Notes: a model not told the origin generated them from the letters alone. DNA of 64,000 bases from Rhizomys pruinosus (GCA_009823505.1 VZQC01008082.1:778761-842760); one strand, 5' to 3'. Shown: positions 1-10,698, counted from the stretch's first letter. A program made the numbers and translations.

Positions 1-125
1 AAAAAAAAAAAAAAAAAAATAGTTTCCCTATGAAGTCAGGAGGGCCTCAGACTTTTGTATTTCAGGCTGGCCTTCCAAGTACTGGGATTACAGACATGTG
101 CCCCATTGCCAGGCTCTTCGGCAGC

Positions 126-272
126 TTTTTTTTTTTTTTGTCTTTAGAGACAGGGTCTCCCTATAGCCCCAGTTGTCCTGGAACTCACTATGTAGACCAG
201 GTTGGCCTTGAACTCGGACTGCCTCTGCCTCCTGAGTGCTGGGATTAAAGGTGTGCGCCACCACGCCTGGCT
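126..272 (-). mobile_element. B1 SINE
   Basis: T-tract, 'agagacagggtctccctata', 'gccaccacgcctggc'. A short older B1-like piece precedes it at 45-117. Confidence 0.85.
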
Positions 273-972
273 TCTTTGGCAGCGTTTTATATAAACTGTT
301 GATGAAAACTTTCTACTTTGTTAGTGCCATATTGCTCCCTACCAATGATGAGGACTTACCTTTCCATCTCAGAGTGCCCTGTACAGATTTCTGTCATTGC
401 TTACCTTATTGTTTCACGCTCCTGTGAAGCAATAGGACCATATCATTTTTCATCTCTTGTGTTCCCAGCACTTACTCTTGCATAGTAACTAGCATAGAGT
501 TGGTATTCAAATATTTGTTGAATCTTCAATCAAATACATCAACCCATGTTGAAATTGCTAGGAAGTGGTTATCCCTGTCTTTGGGCTTAATAGTCCAATC
601 ACTCCATGGTTAAAATTCTTAATTCTGTATAGCTTCAACTTCTTAGTCCTCTTCGTAACTTCTCCCAGATTCTTCTCTGCATCTGTGACTTTTGGAGGCA
701 TAAGCCTGCCATAGGAGGCCCCTGGAGAAGGTAGTCTCAGTACATACACCTGGGAAGCTACCAGAAGATAATCCATCCAGTGTCATTTCTCTCTTTATTT
801 CTTTGTATTTTCCCTTCTTGAAGTCATTTGTTATCTCTTTGCTCCTTAGAGGAAAATTTGTAGGTAAACACAAACTCATTAGTTCGCTCTAAAGTGCAAC
901 TTTCCCAAGAGGATGCTGGGTCGTAGCCATGGGGCTTTTGGCTCTGGGCTGCTACAGAAAAGCCATGAGGCA

Positions 973-1417
973 TTCAATGCAATTCCAGTTAAAATCCCCA
1001 AGACATTCTTTGCATGCTTGGAAAAAAATTCTTAAATTCACATGGAACAACAAAAGACCCCAAATAGCCAAAGCAACCCTGAGCGAAAAGAGCAATACAG
1101 GGGGGATGGCTATACAAGACTTCAAACTATACTACAGGGCTGTAATCATAAAAACAGCCTGGTACTGGCACAAAACAGACCTGTAGACCAATGGAACAAA
1201 ACTGAAGATCCAAACTTGAGCACATACAATTTCAGCCACCTCATACTTGACAAGGGGCCAAAAAGACTCAATGGAGGAAAGACAGCATCTTCAGCAAATG
1301 GTGTTGGCAAAAGTGGATCACCACTTGTAGAAGAATAAAATGACCTCTCGCCCTGTACAAAAGTCAACTCCAAATGGATCAAAGACCTCAATGTGGAAAA
1401 AAAAAAAAAGAAAAGAA
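973..1417 (+). mobile_element. L1 ORF2 fragment, truncated at both ends, with TSD
   Basis: Translation in shifting frames gives [33 protein letters not shown], then NFSHLILDKG, which are typical of the C-terminal half of L1 ORF2. It lacks the 5' part of L1, the last part of ORF2 and the 3'UTR, and ends in an A-rich tract (1397-1417). The 15-bp direct repeat aaaagccatgaggca flanks it at 958-972 and 1418-1432. It is dead through stops and truncation. Confidence 0.9.
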
Positions 1418-1693
1418 AAAAGCCATGAGGCAAGGGCAAGCAGACAGCACTCTTCCCTTCCCTGGTGGTGTTACCAGTAGCTGAAGGTACTCCATTGCAG
1501 CCTCGTGTGAATTTTACTCCTTTTTTCTTTAGGATTGAGTCTAATGACTTCTGAGATTACTTATTTAGTGCCCTGCAAAAGGCAGGGTTTTGTTTTGCTT
1601 TGTTTTTTTCCCTTCATAGTCTAATGATAAGTAATAGCTAACTTTTCCAGGACTTACTGTGTACCAGGTACCATGCTAAAAATTGGGATTTTG

Positions 1694-1904
1694 GGGGCTG
1701 GAGAGATAGCCTAGTGGTTAAGAGCACCGACTGCTCTTGCAGAGGACCCGGGTTCGATCCCCAGCACCCACATGGTGGCTAAGAACCATCTGTAACTCCA
1801 ATTCCAGAACTCCAGTTCATTGCACGACACGGGTGCACAGACCTACATGCAGACAATACATTCATACACATACAAAAATAAAAATAAAATTAAAAAAAAA
1901 AAAG
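1694..1904 (+). mobile_element. B2 SINE
   Basis: Starts 'gggggctggagagatagcct' with A and B box-like tRNA segments ('gggttcgatccccagcaccc') and ends in an A-rich tail. Confidence 0.9.
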
Positions 1905-1914
1905 AATTGGGTTT

Positions 1915-2072
1915 TTGGCTTGGCGTGGTGGCGCATACCTTTAATCCTAGCACTTGGGAGGCAGAGGCAGGCGGATCTTTGTGAGTTCAAGGCCAGCCTG
2001 GTCTACACAGTGAGTTCCAGGACAGCTGGGGCTACAGGGAGACCCTGTCTCGAAAAAAACAAAAAACAAAAA
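1915..2072 (+). mobile_element. B1 SINE
   Basis: 'ggcgtggtggcgcatacctt' to 'gagaccctgtctcgaaaaa'. Confidence 0.9.
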
Positions 2073-2089
2073 AGAATTGGTTTTTTTTT

Positions 2090-2246
2090 TAGCCAGGCGT
2101 GGTGGTGCACATCTTTAATTCCAGCAGATGCAGGTGGATCTCTGTGAGTTCAAGGCCAACCTGGTCTACATAGCAGTTCCAGGACAGTTGGAGCTAAAGG
2201 GATACTCTGTCTCAAAAAAGTCCAAAAGAAAAAAAAGAAAAAGAAT
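2090..2246 (+). mobile_element. B1 SINE
   Basis: 'agccaggcgtggtggtgcac' to an A-rich tail; tandem with the B1 just upstream. Confidence 0.87.
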
Positions 2247-2275
2247 TAGATCTTTTAATTCTGTTTCAGCAAATT

Positions 2276-2644
2276 ATTTTAAAATTTTTATTTATGTGCT
2301 TGCTTGTCTCTGTGTACACCACATGTGAGTAGTACTTGTGGAGCCCAGAAGAGGACATTGATACCCTGGAGCTATCCTTACTTAAAAGCAGTTGTGACCA
2401 CCCAATGTGGCTACTAGGAACTGAACGCAGGTCCTTTGCAAGTGCTCTTTTTTTTGGGGGGGGGGTCTTTTTGAGACAGGGTCTCCCTGTAGCCCCAGCT
2501 GTCCTGGAACTCACTCTGTAGACCAGGCTGGCCTTGAACTCACAAAGATCCGCCTGCCTCTGCCTCCCAAGTGCTAGGATTAAAGGCATGCGCCACCAGG
2601 CCCGGCTGCAAGTGCTCTTAACCACTGAGCCATTTCTCCAGTTC
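2276..2644 (-). mobile_element. B2/B3 SINE split by a B1
   Basis: Reversed B2-type sequence 2276-2446 and 2606-2644, interrupted by a minus-strand B1 (2449-2605) with TSD tgcaagtgctctt. Confidence 0.82.
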
Positions 2645-2828
2645 CATGTTTCAAGAAATTATCTTCACTTTACATCTAGGAAAATAAACAGACATGGAGA
2701 CATGATTTATTCAAGATTGCACAGCATGTAAGTGGAGCTGGGCTTTGAGGCTGGCAGTGTGACTCTGATCTCTTTTGCTAGTGTATGTATACTAATGATA
2801 TGAATTCACTATTTAAAAATTTTGTCCT

Positions 2829-2976
2829 GGGGTCAGATGTGGTGGCACATGCCTTTAATCCTAGCACTTGGGAGGCAGAGGCAGATGGATATCTGTGAGT
2901 TCAAAGCCAGCCTGGTCTACATAGCAAGTTCCAGGCCAGCTGGAACTATAGGGAGACCCTGTCTCAAAAAAAATTT
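2829..2976 (+). mobile_element. B1 SINE
   Basis: 'cagatgtggtggcacatgcc' to 'gagaccctgtctcaaaa'. Confidence 0.88.
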
Positions 2977-3334
2977 TTTTGGTCCTGTATTCATTGTGCA
3001 TTTAATTATACCAGGTACTGTTTTGGGCACTCTATTTGGGGATTTTGACTATATAAAGAGATTATACCTCTGATAGCTTAAGAGTTTATGGTCTAGTATG
3101 GAGAGGAACTTACTCAGTGATAACGTAGGTTGTGGCTAACATGCTCTTGACTTTGAATGCCAGGCTCTGTGTGGAATTTGCATATGTTTATTCATCCTTT
3201 CAGTCTTTGGCTATTGATACTGTGCTGGGAACACAAAGATGAGGATGCAGCTCAGAGAGCTAATTAGTCTTGTAGCAAGTGGGCATTAAGTGGTGTGGTA
3301 AGAGAAGAGGGGGTGATGAACTCTTCTGGAGGTC

Positions 3335-3590
3335 ACCGAGAAGTAGTAAATTGCCTAGCATGTGCAAGGTCTTCGGTTCAGTCCCCAATACCTTAGAGGC
3401 AGGGCGAGCTGATATAGTGGCACACACCTTTAGTCTCAGCACTGGGGAGGCGGAGGCAGGGGCAGGAGAAGGGGGCAGAGGAGAGAGGGGCAGGGAGGCA
3501 GAGAGGCAGAGGCAGAGGAGAGGCAGGCAGATCTCTGTGAGATCAAGGCCAGAGGCGAGCCTGGTCTTCATAGTTAGAAAAGGGGGGTAG
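3335..3590 (+). mobile_element. B4/RSINE1-like SINE with purine-rich expansion
   Basis: ID-like head ('tagcatgtgcaaggtcttcg') then B1-like body ('cacacctttagtctcagcac'), expanded by a G/A-rich stretch at 3447-3525. Confidence 0.6.
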
Positions 3591-3627
3591 AGAGGGAGGA
3601 CACAATAGAGAAGATGCTTGCTTTTCG

Positions 3628-3640
3628 TTGTGTGTGTGTG

Positions 3641-3680
<40 letters not shown>

Positions 3681-3690
3681 TGTGTGTATG
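3628..3690 (+). repeat. (TG)n microsatellite
   Basis: TG dinucleotides with a TATATA interruption. Confidence 0.95.
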
Positions 3691-3814
3691 TAATGTATGC
3701 ATGTTTCTGCGTGTGTGCATGGAATTGTATGTGTGACTGAATACACGTAGAGGCCAAGGGTTGATATCATGATGGTGTCTTTCTTTATTGCTCTTTTTAT
3801 TATTATGTCATTGT

Positions 3815-3966
3815 TGTTGTTGGTATTGTTTGAGACATGGTCTCTCTGTGTAGCCCCAGGTGGCCTGGAACTTGCTATTTAGACCAAGCTGGTCTTGAAC
3901 TCCCAGAGATCCACCTGCCTCTGCCTCCCAAGTGCTGGGATTAAGGTGTGTGCCACCATCCTGGCC
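3815..3966 (-). mobile_element. B1 SINE
   Basis: 'gagacatggtctctctgtgt' to 'tgtgccaccatcctggcc'. Confidence 0.85.
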
Positions 3967-3967
3967 A

Positions 3968-4226
3968 ACTTTTTTTTTTTTTTTTTTTTTTTAATTTTAT
4001 TTATTTCCGTATGTGTATGAATGTATTGTTTGCATGCAAGTCTGTGCACCCGTGACGTGCAATGCCGCGGAGGTCAGAAGAGGGCGTCGGACTCCCCTGG
4101 AACTGGAGTTCTCCTGGAATTGGAGTTTCAGACAGCTCTCGGCCGCCATGTGGGTGCTGGGGATCGAACCCGGGTCCTCTGCAAGAGCGGTCGGCGCTCT
4201 TAACCGCTAGGCCATCGCTCCAGCCC
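3968..4226 (-). mobile_element. Young B2 SINE with TSD
   Basis: Long T tract then 'ttatttccgtatgtgtatga' through 'gccatcgctccagcccc'. The TSD ctggccaactttttt surrounds it. It shares tail and body variants with the copies at 23559 and 36186. Confidence 0.92.
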
Positions 4227-4259
4227 CCTGGCCAACTTTTTTAAAAGAATACTTTATAT

Positions 4260-4478
4260 AATAATTTTAATTATATATGTATGAGTATATTGCGTGCATG
4301 TAAGTAGGTGCATCCATGTTGTGCAGTGCCCTCAGGGGTCAGAAGAAGGTGTCAGATTCCCTGGGACTAGAGTTAGGGATGGTTCTTAGCCACTCACCAT
4401 GTGGATGCTAGAAACCAAACCCAGGTCCTCTCCAAGAACAGCCAGTGTTCTGAACTGCTGAGCCATCTCTCCAGCACC
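4260..4478 (-). mobile_element. B2/B3 SINE, diverged
   Basis: 'atgtatgagtatattgcgtg' to 'agccatctctccagcacc'. Confidence 0.82.
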
Positions 4479-4479
4479 T

Positions 4480-4715
4480 TGCCTTGTTTTTGGAGACCAA
4501 GTCTTTCATTGAACTCAGAGCTCCCCGATTAACTAGACCGGCTGCCCAGTGATCTCTGGGGATCTACCTGTATCTACTTTCTTGCCCTTAATCCTAAATG
4601 CTAGGGTTACAGTTATAGTACCAGGCCTGGCTTTTAAATGTGTTCTGGGGATCTGAATTCAGGTTCTCCTCATGCTTCCAAAGCACTTTACCAACCAGGC
4701 CAGTTCTCTAGTCCC
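4480..4715 (-). mobile_element. B4-type SINE, old
   Basis: 'ttcattgaactcagagctcc' and 'aatgctagggttacagttat' followed by an ID-like end 'gccagttctctagtccc'. Confidence 0.5.
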
Positions 4716-4742
4716 TGATTTGGCTTTTAAGGTTCTTATGTT

Positions 4743-4868
4743 GAAGGTCCAGTGTGGTGGCACATGCCTAGAAGGCAGAAGCAGGAGGATTACCACAAGC
4801 TTAAGGTCAGCCTAGGCTACATAGTGAGTTTTAGGCCAGCCAAGGTTAATAGTGAGATCCTATAAAGA
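4743..4868 (+). mobile_element. B1 SINE, diverged
   Basis: 'ccagtgtggtggcacatgcc', 'aggtcagcctaggctacata'. Confidence 0.75.
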
Positions 4869-4886
4869 TTGTTTCTTTCAGTTCAC

Positions 4887-5100
4887 TCCTGGGGATAGAA
4901 AGATGGCTCAGCAGTTAAGAGCACTGACTGCTCTTCCAGAGGACCTCGTTTTGGATCCCAGCACCCATATGATGGCTAAGAACCATCTTTAACTCCAGTT
5001 CCAGGGGATCCAATGCCCTCTTCTGTCCTCCACAGGTATTGCATGACATGAGTTCACTTACATGCAGGCAATATATTCATACACATAAAAAAAATAATAA
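4887..5100 (+). mobile_element. B2 SINE
   Basis: 'ggatagaaagatggctcagc' to 'ttcatacacataaaaaaa'. The composite SINE copy 1 follows at once. Confidence 0.88.
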
Positions 5101-5103
5101 GTA

Positions 5104-5350
5104 GGGCTGGAGAGATAGCTCAGCAGTTAAGAGCACTGACTGCTCTTGCAGAGCACTGAGGTTTGATTACCAGTACCTACATGCTGGCTAAGAACCATCT
5201 TAGGCCTGGCGTGGTGGTGCACACCTTTAATCCCAGGACTCCGGAGGCAGAAGTAGGTGAATCTCTGTGAGTTCAAGGGCAGCCTGGGTCTACATAGCAA
5301 GCTCCAGGGTATCTGGGACTAAAGGGAGATGCTGTCTCAAAAAAAAAAAT
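5104..5350 (+). mobile_element. B2-B1 composite SINE, copy 1
   Basis: A B2 head (ggctggagagatagctcagc ... aagaaccatctt) joins at about 5211 to a full B1 (ggcctggcgtggtggtgcac ... ctgtctc) and A-tail. The junction point is the same as in six other copies in the window. This is one of the more diverged copies; no clear TSD. Confidence 0.8.
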
Positions 5351-5355
5351 TTTTT

Positions 5356-5895
5356 TTTTAAAAGAGGATCCAGCAGCAAAATGAAAAGATAAAGGGTTTC
5401 AGGTATTAAACAGCATGGAGTACTCTAGGATCTGTCACAAGTTCTGAATAGCTGGAGGATAGCTGAATGTCAGGGGACAGCAGTGACAGGGCTGGAAAGA
5501 CCTCTTGAGTACCATGTTAGGAAGACCCTGGGAGTTTAGAGTAGCGGAGCAGCATGTTCAGATCAATGCCCTAGAAGATGTGAGGTTGGGAGCAGTGTGG
5601 AAGTTGTTTTTGGTGTGATCAAGTGGGGAAGGAGAAGAACTGAGTTGGGAAGATCCTGTGGTAGTCTAGGAGAGCCGGTAAAGACCAGAGCGTAAGCAAA
5701 GGCAGTGAGCAGAGAACTGAGCAGATGTCGGAAGGTTATATAGCACTGCTTGCATTTATTTGTATTTCGCCCTTTCTTTCTAGCCTTTGCCTAATTCACC
5801 AACACATTCACTAAGCAGTATGGTGTCCCTCATTTGTGGATCCTAGCACCAGATCCCTATTTATCAGTGATGATGCCAGCTTTGGTTACAGAAGC
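5356..5895 (+). other. Intronic stretch, probable old LINE remnant
   Basis: No gene. 'gacagggctggaaagacctc' and 'gtagtctaggagagccggta' recall the old mammalian L2/L3-type LINE 3' region, on the + strand, strongly decayed. Confidence 0.4.
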
Positions 5896-5900
5896 TTAGT

Positions 5901-6073
5901 GTTTTTTTTGTTTGTTTGTTTGTTTGTTTGTTTTTGTTTTTTGAGACAGGGTCTCCCTATGGCCCCAGCTGGCCTGGAACTCACTGTGTAGACCAGGCTG
6001 GACTTGAACTCACAGAGATCCGATTGCCTCTGCCTCCTGGGTGCTGGGATTAAAGGCATATGCTACCATGCCC
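5901..6073 (-). mobile_element. B1 SINE with (TTTG)n tail
   Basis: TTTG repeats of the tail, then 'gagacagggtctccctatgg' to 'tgctaccatgccctg'. Confidence 0.87.
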
Positions 6074-6102
6074 TGAGAAGCTTAGTTTTAAAATGGATGA
6101 TG

Positions 6103-6320
6103 GGGGACTGGAGAGATGGCTCAATGGTTAAGAGTGCTGACTGCTCTTGCAGAGGACGTGGGTTCGATTCCCAGCACCCACATGGCAGCTAAGAACCGAC
6201 TTTAACTCCAGTTCCAGGGGAGTCTGACACCCTCTTCTGACCTCCACAGCCTTGCATGACATGGTTGCACCAACCTACATGCAGACAGTACACTCATACA
6301 CATAAAAAAGGGGGGGGGGG
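6103..6320 (+). mobile_element. B2 SINE
   Basis: 'gactggagagatggctcaat' to 'cactcatacacataaaaaag'. Confidence 0.9.
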
Positions 6321-6618
6321 ATCATTTAAAAAAGGATGGCGGTTACTGCAGAGACTCATAACTGGTCCAAGGGGTGAGAAGAGACCCTCTGTATCACTCT
6401 CTCCAAAGCTCAGGAAACATCATGAAGAGGAGGGTCCAAGAATATAGCAGCTGGAGGAAGGCATGGAGTGTCGTGGAATGCCATTTTTTAGTCATGGCTC
6501 TTGCACTCTTGAACTCTCAGCAGCTGTGGTTACCAGCATAAGACCCCCACAAGATTGAGCCGATCAATATTTGGTCATGGTAATTCAAGACAAAAGGATA
6601 TATTTGAGTCAGTGTAAG

Positions 6619-6692
6619 GGTTGGGGAGTATCTCAGATGGTTGACTATTTGCCTAACAAGCATGAAGCCTTGGGTTCAATTCCAGTACTGCC
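6619..6692 (+). mobile_element. ID-type SINE, old
   Basis: 'gcctaacaagcatgaagcct' and 'gggttcaattccagtactgc'. Confidence 0.6.
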
Positions 6693-6924
6693 AAAAACAT
6701 TAATGTAATTCATGAAATCAACTTAAATGTTCACCCGTTTATGAATGGATAGTGAAATATCCAGTATGCACATAATGAAATTTTGTGTGTGTGTCCCCAT
6801 GTCCCTGTCCATCCATGTGTGTGATGTGCCTGTGTGTGGTGAGTTTCTCATGGAAGTGCATAAGGAAGGCAGAGATTGACATTGCTGATCACTTTCCACT
6901 GTTTTATTTTTAATTAACTAATTA

Positions 6925-7053
6925 ATTAGAAGCAGGGTCTCACTGTGTAGACCTGGAATTTGCTATGTAGACCAGGCTGTCCTTGAACTCGTAGATCTGC
7001 CAGCCTCTGCCTCCTGAGTGCTGGGATTAAAGTCATGTACCACAACTCCTGGC
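6925..7053 (-). mobile_element. B1 SINE, diverged
   Basis: 'gcagggtctcactgtgtaga' to 'accacaactcctggct'. Confidence 0.78.
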
Positions 7054-7074
7054 TCCACCATATTTTATTCATTT

Positions 7075-7192
7075 GTTTTGAAACCCCTGTGGGCTGGGTT
7101 ATGTAGACCAGGCTGACCTTGAACTCACAGAGATCTACTTGCCTCTGCCTCCTGAGTGCTGAGATTAAAGGTCTGTGCTACCACACCCTGCT
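7075..7192 (-). mobile_element. B1 SINE, diverged
   Basis: 'tatgtagaccaggctgacct' to 'ctaccacaccctgct'. Confidence 0.75.
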
Positions 7193-7669
7193 CACCATGT
7201 TTTTGAGATAGGATCTCTCACTGAACATGGAGCTTGCTGTTTGGGCCAGATTCTTGAAGAGTTTGCTTTTAATGGGGAAACAGATAATGAGTGAATAATG
7301 AGGTGATTCCAGGTGGTAGTAGTGCTCTGAGAAAAGTAGGGAAATGTGATAAGGGTCACTAGAGGAATATGATGGTTATGGAAGCCTCTTAGGAAGTGAT
7401 ATTTGAGCCAAGACCTGAGTGATAAAAACTTGACAGTTTTAAGGTGGAAGTAGATATGTTTCAGGAGAAGGGAGAATAAGTACACATTGGTGGGATTGAA
7501 TTAGGCATGACTGGGTCCAAAATGAAAGCCCATGTCAGGGTCATAGTTAGCAAGGGAAGAATAGTGCCCTGTGAGGTCAGGGGATCTGACAGCATTAGAT
7601 CTGTAAAGCCCTTGGATGTGCGCCAAACATGTTGAATTTTATTGAGAGTACAATGAGGTGAATTGGGGT

Positions 7670-7803
7670 GTTTTTTTTTGTTTGTTTGTTTTTGAGATGG
7701 TGTCTTCCTGTAGCCCCACCTGGCCTGGAACTTAGTATGTAGACCAGGATGGCCTCAATCTCCCAGGGATCTACTTACCTCTGCTTCCTGAGTGCTGGGG
7801 TTT
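7670..7803 (-). mobile_element. B1 SINE, truncated
   Basis: TTTG-rich tail, 'gagatggtgtcttcctgtag' to 'ttcctgagtgctgggg'. Joined directly to a B2 fragment. Confidence 0.78.
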
Positions 7804-7926
7804 GATTCCTAGCACTGTGGTTAACACCTGTCTGTAACTCCAGTTCCAGGAGATTTGACACCCTCTTCCAGCCTCTGTGGGCATTACCCACACATGTAGA
7901 CAAATACACATAAATAAAAATAATAA
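7804..7926 (+). mobile_element. B2 SINE, 3' part
   Basis: 'gattcctagcactgtggtta' to 'aatacacataaataaaaata'. Confidence 0.75.
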
Positions 7927-8073
7927 ATTTTTTTGGGGGGGTCTTTTTGAGACATTGTCTCCCTTTAGATCCAGCTGGCCTGGAGCTCACTATGTAGACC
8001 TTGAACTCAGAGATCCACCTGCCTCTGCCTCCTGAGTGCTGGGATTAAAGGCATGCGCCACCATGCCTGGCTA
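7927..8073 (-). mobile_element. B1 SINE
   Basis: 'tttgagacattgtctccctt' to 'gccaccatgcctggct', with a short internal deletion. Confidence 0.83.
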
Positions 8074-8215
8074 AATAAAATATTTTTTAAAAATAAATAA
8101 AAATGATCCTTCTGGTTCTTTTGAGGTATCTGGGTTGTAGGCATCCCTCAAAGAAGACAATCAAGAGGCCATTACATTAGTCCAGATGAGAGTTGATGGT
8201 ATTGGGGAGTTGAGT

Positions 8216-8490
8216 GTCTTAGTCTCTTCAGACTGATGTAACAAAATACCTTAGACTGAGTAGTTTGCAAACAATAAAAATTTATTTCCCACAGTTCTGG
8301 AGGTTGAAAAGCCCAGTATCAAAAGTCAGCTCTTTGCTTCAAAGATAATGCTTGTTGCTGTATTCTGCCAAGGTTCCATCTACATGACCCAATTACCTCG
8401 TAAAGGGCCCACCTCTCAATACTATTGCATTGGAGATTAGGATTCAACAGGAATTTGGAGGAGGTAGGTACAATCTTTCAGACATAGCAC
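8216..8490 (-). mobile_element. MST/MLT1-like MaLR LTR, old
   Basis: The string 'cttagtctcttcagactgatgtaa', seen in parts, then 'cagttctggaggttgaaaag' and 'aagggcccacctctcaatac', are diagnostic of reversed MST/THE-class MaLR LTRs. It is diverged and lies inside an older LINE remnant. Confidence 0.7.
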
Positions 8491-8618
8491 ATAGCAAGGA
8501 GTGGCAGAGATGATGGAGGTAGAGCCTACAGGACTTACTGGTGGATTAGATATACAGTGTAAGGGAAAGAAAGCTGGGTGGTGATATAAAGAAAGCATGG
8601 CTTTCGTGCCATTAGCAT

Positions 8619-8620
<2 letters not shown>

Positions 8621-8671
<51 letters not shown>

Positions 8672-8680
8672 CGCGCGCAC
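8621..8680 (+). repeat. (GT)n(GC)n microsatellite
   Basis: About 21 GT units then about 8 GC units. Alternating purine-pyrimidine throughout. Confidence 0.95.
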
Positions 8681-8685
8681 GTGCG

Positions 8686-8789
8686 CCTTGAACTCACTAT
8701 GTATTGAGGTTGGCCTTGAACATCTGACCCTCCTCCTTCCAGTTCCTAAGTGGTGCAGTTATACAGGCATGTGCCACCACCCCCAGCTT
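8686..8789 (-). mobile_element. B1 SINE fragment, old
   Basis: 'tgaggttggccttgaacatc' to 'catgtgccaccacccccagc'. Confidence 0.6.
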
Positions 8790-8984
8790 AGGCAGTGTTA
8801 ACTAGGCAGTTGGAAATAGGAGCTTAGAGCTCAAGGGAGAGGCCTAGACATTAGTATAGGACTCTGAAGATCTGGCACTTTTTATCCTAGCTCCACTACA
8901 TACAATTGTTAGTGAGACAGTCAGTAAAGCAATAGTGTTAGCTTTAAAATAATAGTAAAGTTTTTTATTAGGTCAGCCTTGTGT

Positions 8985-9165
8985 ATGTTGGAACAATTAT
9001 GTTCACTGATTTATCCACTCATCAAATAACTACATTTACAACATCCTGTATTAGATGTTGGGTATCACAGAGATACAGATCTTGCTCCCAGACTGCTCAG
9101 TCTAGTAGAGAAGTCAGTCAAAGAAACAGATGTAATAACTGCTGCTGTATGAAGAAGCACAGAGG
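8985..9165 (+). other. Old L2/L3/MIR-class remnant
   Basis: 'gttgggtatcacagagatac' and 'ctgctcagtctagtagagaa' are typical of old mammalian LINE/SINE ends. Confidence 0.4.
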
Positions 9166-9166
9166 A

Positions 9167-9320
9167 AGCTGGGTGTTGAGGCATACACTTTTAGTCCCAG
9201 CCCTTGGGAGCAGAGGCAGGTGGATCTCTGAGATCCAGGCCAGCCTGGATTACATAGAGAGTTCCTGCCAGTTGGAGCTACAGGGAGACATTGTCTCAAA
9301 AAACAAAACCAAACAAACCA
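9167..9320 (+). mobile_element. B1 SINE, diverged
   Basis: 'gctgggtgttgaggcataca' to 'gagacattgtctcaaaaaac'. Confidence 0.82.
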
Positions 9321-9424
9321 AAACCAAAAACAATCTACTGACATGTCTGGGAACACAAAATATGAAAGGCAAGGGATCAGGAAAGGCTCTGAAAAATGAC
9401 TAGAAATTATCAAGCTTAAGACAA

Positions 9425-9795
9425 GGGAGCCAATCATTGCTGAAGAGTGCTCGCTGCTCTTGCAGAGAACTAGGGTTTGATTCTCAGTACCCACATGGCA
9501 GCTGATAACTATAATTCCAGTTCCAGGGGATCTGATGTCCTCTTTGACCTCTGTGGGCATTGCATGACACAGATGCACTTATATACATGCAGGCAATACA
9601 CTCATACACGTAACGATAATAAAGTTTTTTTTTTTTTTCTTTTCGAGACAGGGTCTCCCTGTAGCCCCAGCTGTCCTGGAACTCACTCTGTAGACCAGGC
9701 TGGCCTTGAACTCACAAAGATCCTCTTGCCTCTGCCTCCCAAGTGCTAGGATTAAAGGCGTGCGCTACCACGCCCGGCTAATAAAGTATTTTTAA
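9425..9795 (+). mobile_element. B2 SINE with a B1 in its tail
   Basis: B2 (+) 9425-9626; minus-strand B1 9627-9779 sits in its tail, with aataaagt on both sides. Confidence 0.82.
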
Positions 9796-9816
9796 AAAGG
9801 AGTCAGTTGCAGTGAT

Positions 9817-9979
9817 TCTTTTTTTTTTTTTTTTTTTTTGGTCTTTTCGAGACAGGGTCTCCCTATAGCCCCAGCTGTCCTGGAACTCACTCTGTAGACC
9901 AGGCTGGCCTTGAACTCACAAAGATCCGCCTGCCTCTGCCTCCCAAGTGCTAGGATTAAAGGTGTGTGCCACCACGCCC
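9817..9979 (-). mobile_element. Young B1 SINE with TSD
   Basis: T tract, 'gtcttttcgagacagggtct' to 'gccaccacgccctg'. TSD tgcagtgattc on both sides. It split an older B1-like repeat (9980-10075). Confidence 0.9.
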
Positions 9980-10075
9980 TGCAGTGATTCATTCTTATAA
10001 TCCCAGTTGAGGCAGGAAGATTCCAAGACTTTGAGTTCAGCCTGGGGACTCGCTCCTAAAAATAAATAATAAATA

Positions 10076-10345
10076 AAGCAAAAGAAAAGAAAGGGAAGGA
10101 CCTGTTAGCAGGAGAAGGAACAAGTCCAAAGTGGGGGGTGGACGGAGCAAACCCTGCAGACAGCTGTCCAGTTTATTACTGAAGCAGCATCATGGAAGGT
10201 GAGGAGTAATGAGAAAGGAGGGTTAGAAAGGAAGGCAGCTGTGATAGTGTGGAAGGCAGCTGTGATAGTGTGGAAGACCTTACATGCTGGGATAAAGCAG
10301 GGATTTTATGTGTAGATGATTATTAGTTACAGAAGAGCTTTAAGA
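10076..10345 (+). other. Intronic stretch, old LINE-like, with 21-bp duplication
   Basis: No gene. A perfect 21-bp tandem pair (aaggcagctgtgatagtgtg plus g) lies at about 10233-10274. Surrounding words such as 'gaccttacatgctgggataa' fit the same old LINE class as 7240-8885. Confidence 0.4.
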
Positions 10346-10351
10346 AAGGTA

Positions 10352-10545
10352 AGTGATGGCTGGGGAGATGGCCCAGCCATTAGGAACATTGGCTACTCTT
10401 GCAGAGGACCTGGGTTTCGTTCCCAGCACTTACGTCAGGTGGCTCACAACCTCCTGTAACTCTAGCTCCATGGAATTTGACATCCTCTTCTGGCCTTTGT
10501 GGGCACACACACATAGACACACATATATATAAAACAACAAAAATT
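10352..10545 (+). mobile_element. B3 SINE
   Basis: 'ggctggggagatggcccagc' to 'acacatagacacacatat'. Confidence 0.75.
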
Positions 10546-10698
10546 TTCTTTTTTGGTCTTTTTTGAAACAGAGTCTCCTTATAGCCCCAGCTGGCCTGGA
10601 ACTCAGTATGTAGATTAGGCTGGCCTTGACCTCACAGAGATCTGCCTGCCTATGCCTCCTGAGTCTTGGGATTAAAGATGTGTGCCACCATGCCCAGC
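10546..10698 (-). mobile_element. B1 SINE
   Basis: 'gaaacagagtctccttatag' to 'gccaccatgcccagc'. Confidence 0.87.

Larger units (their letters stand above)
7240..8885 (+). other. Old L2/L3-like LINE remnant, broken by younger repeats
   Basis: Matches by pattern in blocks 7240-7665 ('tatttgagccaagacctgag'), 8100-8215 ('ccattacattagtccagatg'), 8495-8600 ('taggtagagcc'-like, 'gtggattagatatacagtgt') and 8800-8880 ('taggcagttggaaatagg'). The order is colinear with the old mammalian LINE 3' region. SINEs (7670-8075) and an MST-like LTR sit inside. Confidence 0.5.

Noticed and set aside
929..1338. Frames with clear L1 reverse-transcriptase-region similarity as an active gene
   Set aside because: It is a short fragment, truncated at both ends, with stops in the ORF2 frame.
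1733..1770. tRNA gene-like A/B boxes in many B2 and ID units
   Set aside because: These are the internal promoters of tRNA-derived SINEs; no complete cloverleaf gene is formed.
4013..4210. Recurring short frames of the 'MYECIVCMQVCAPV' type across the window
   Set aside because: They are reversed B2 SINEs translated; the repetition reflects the SINE, not a protein family.
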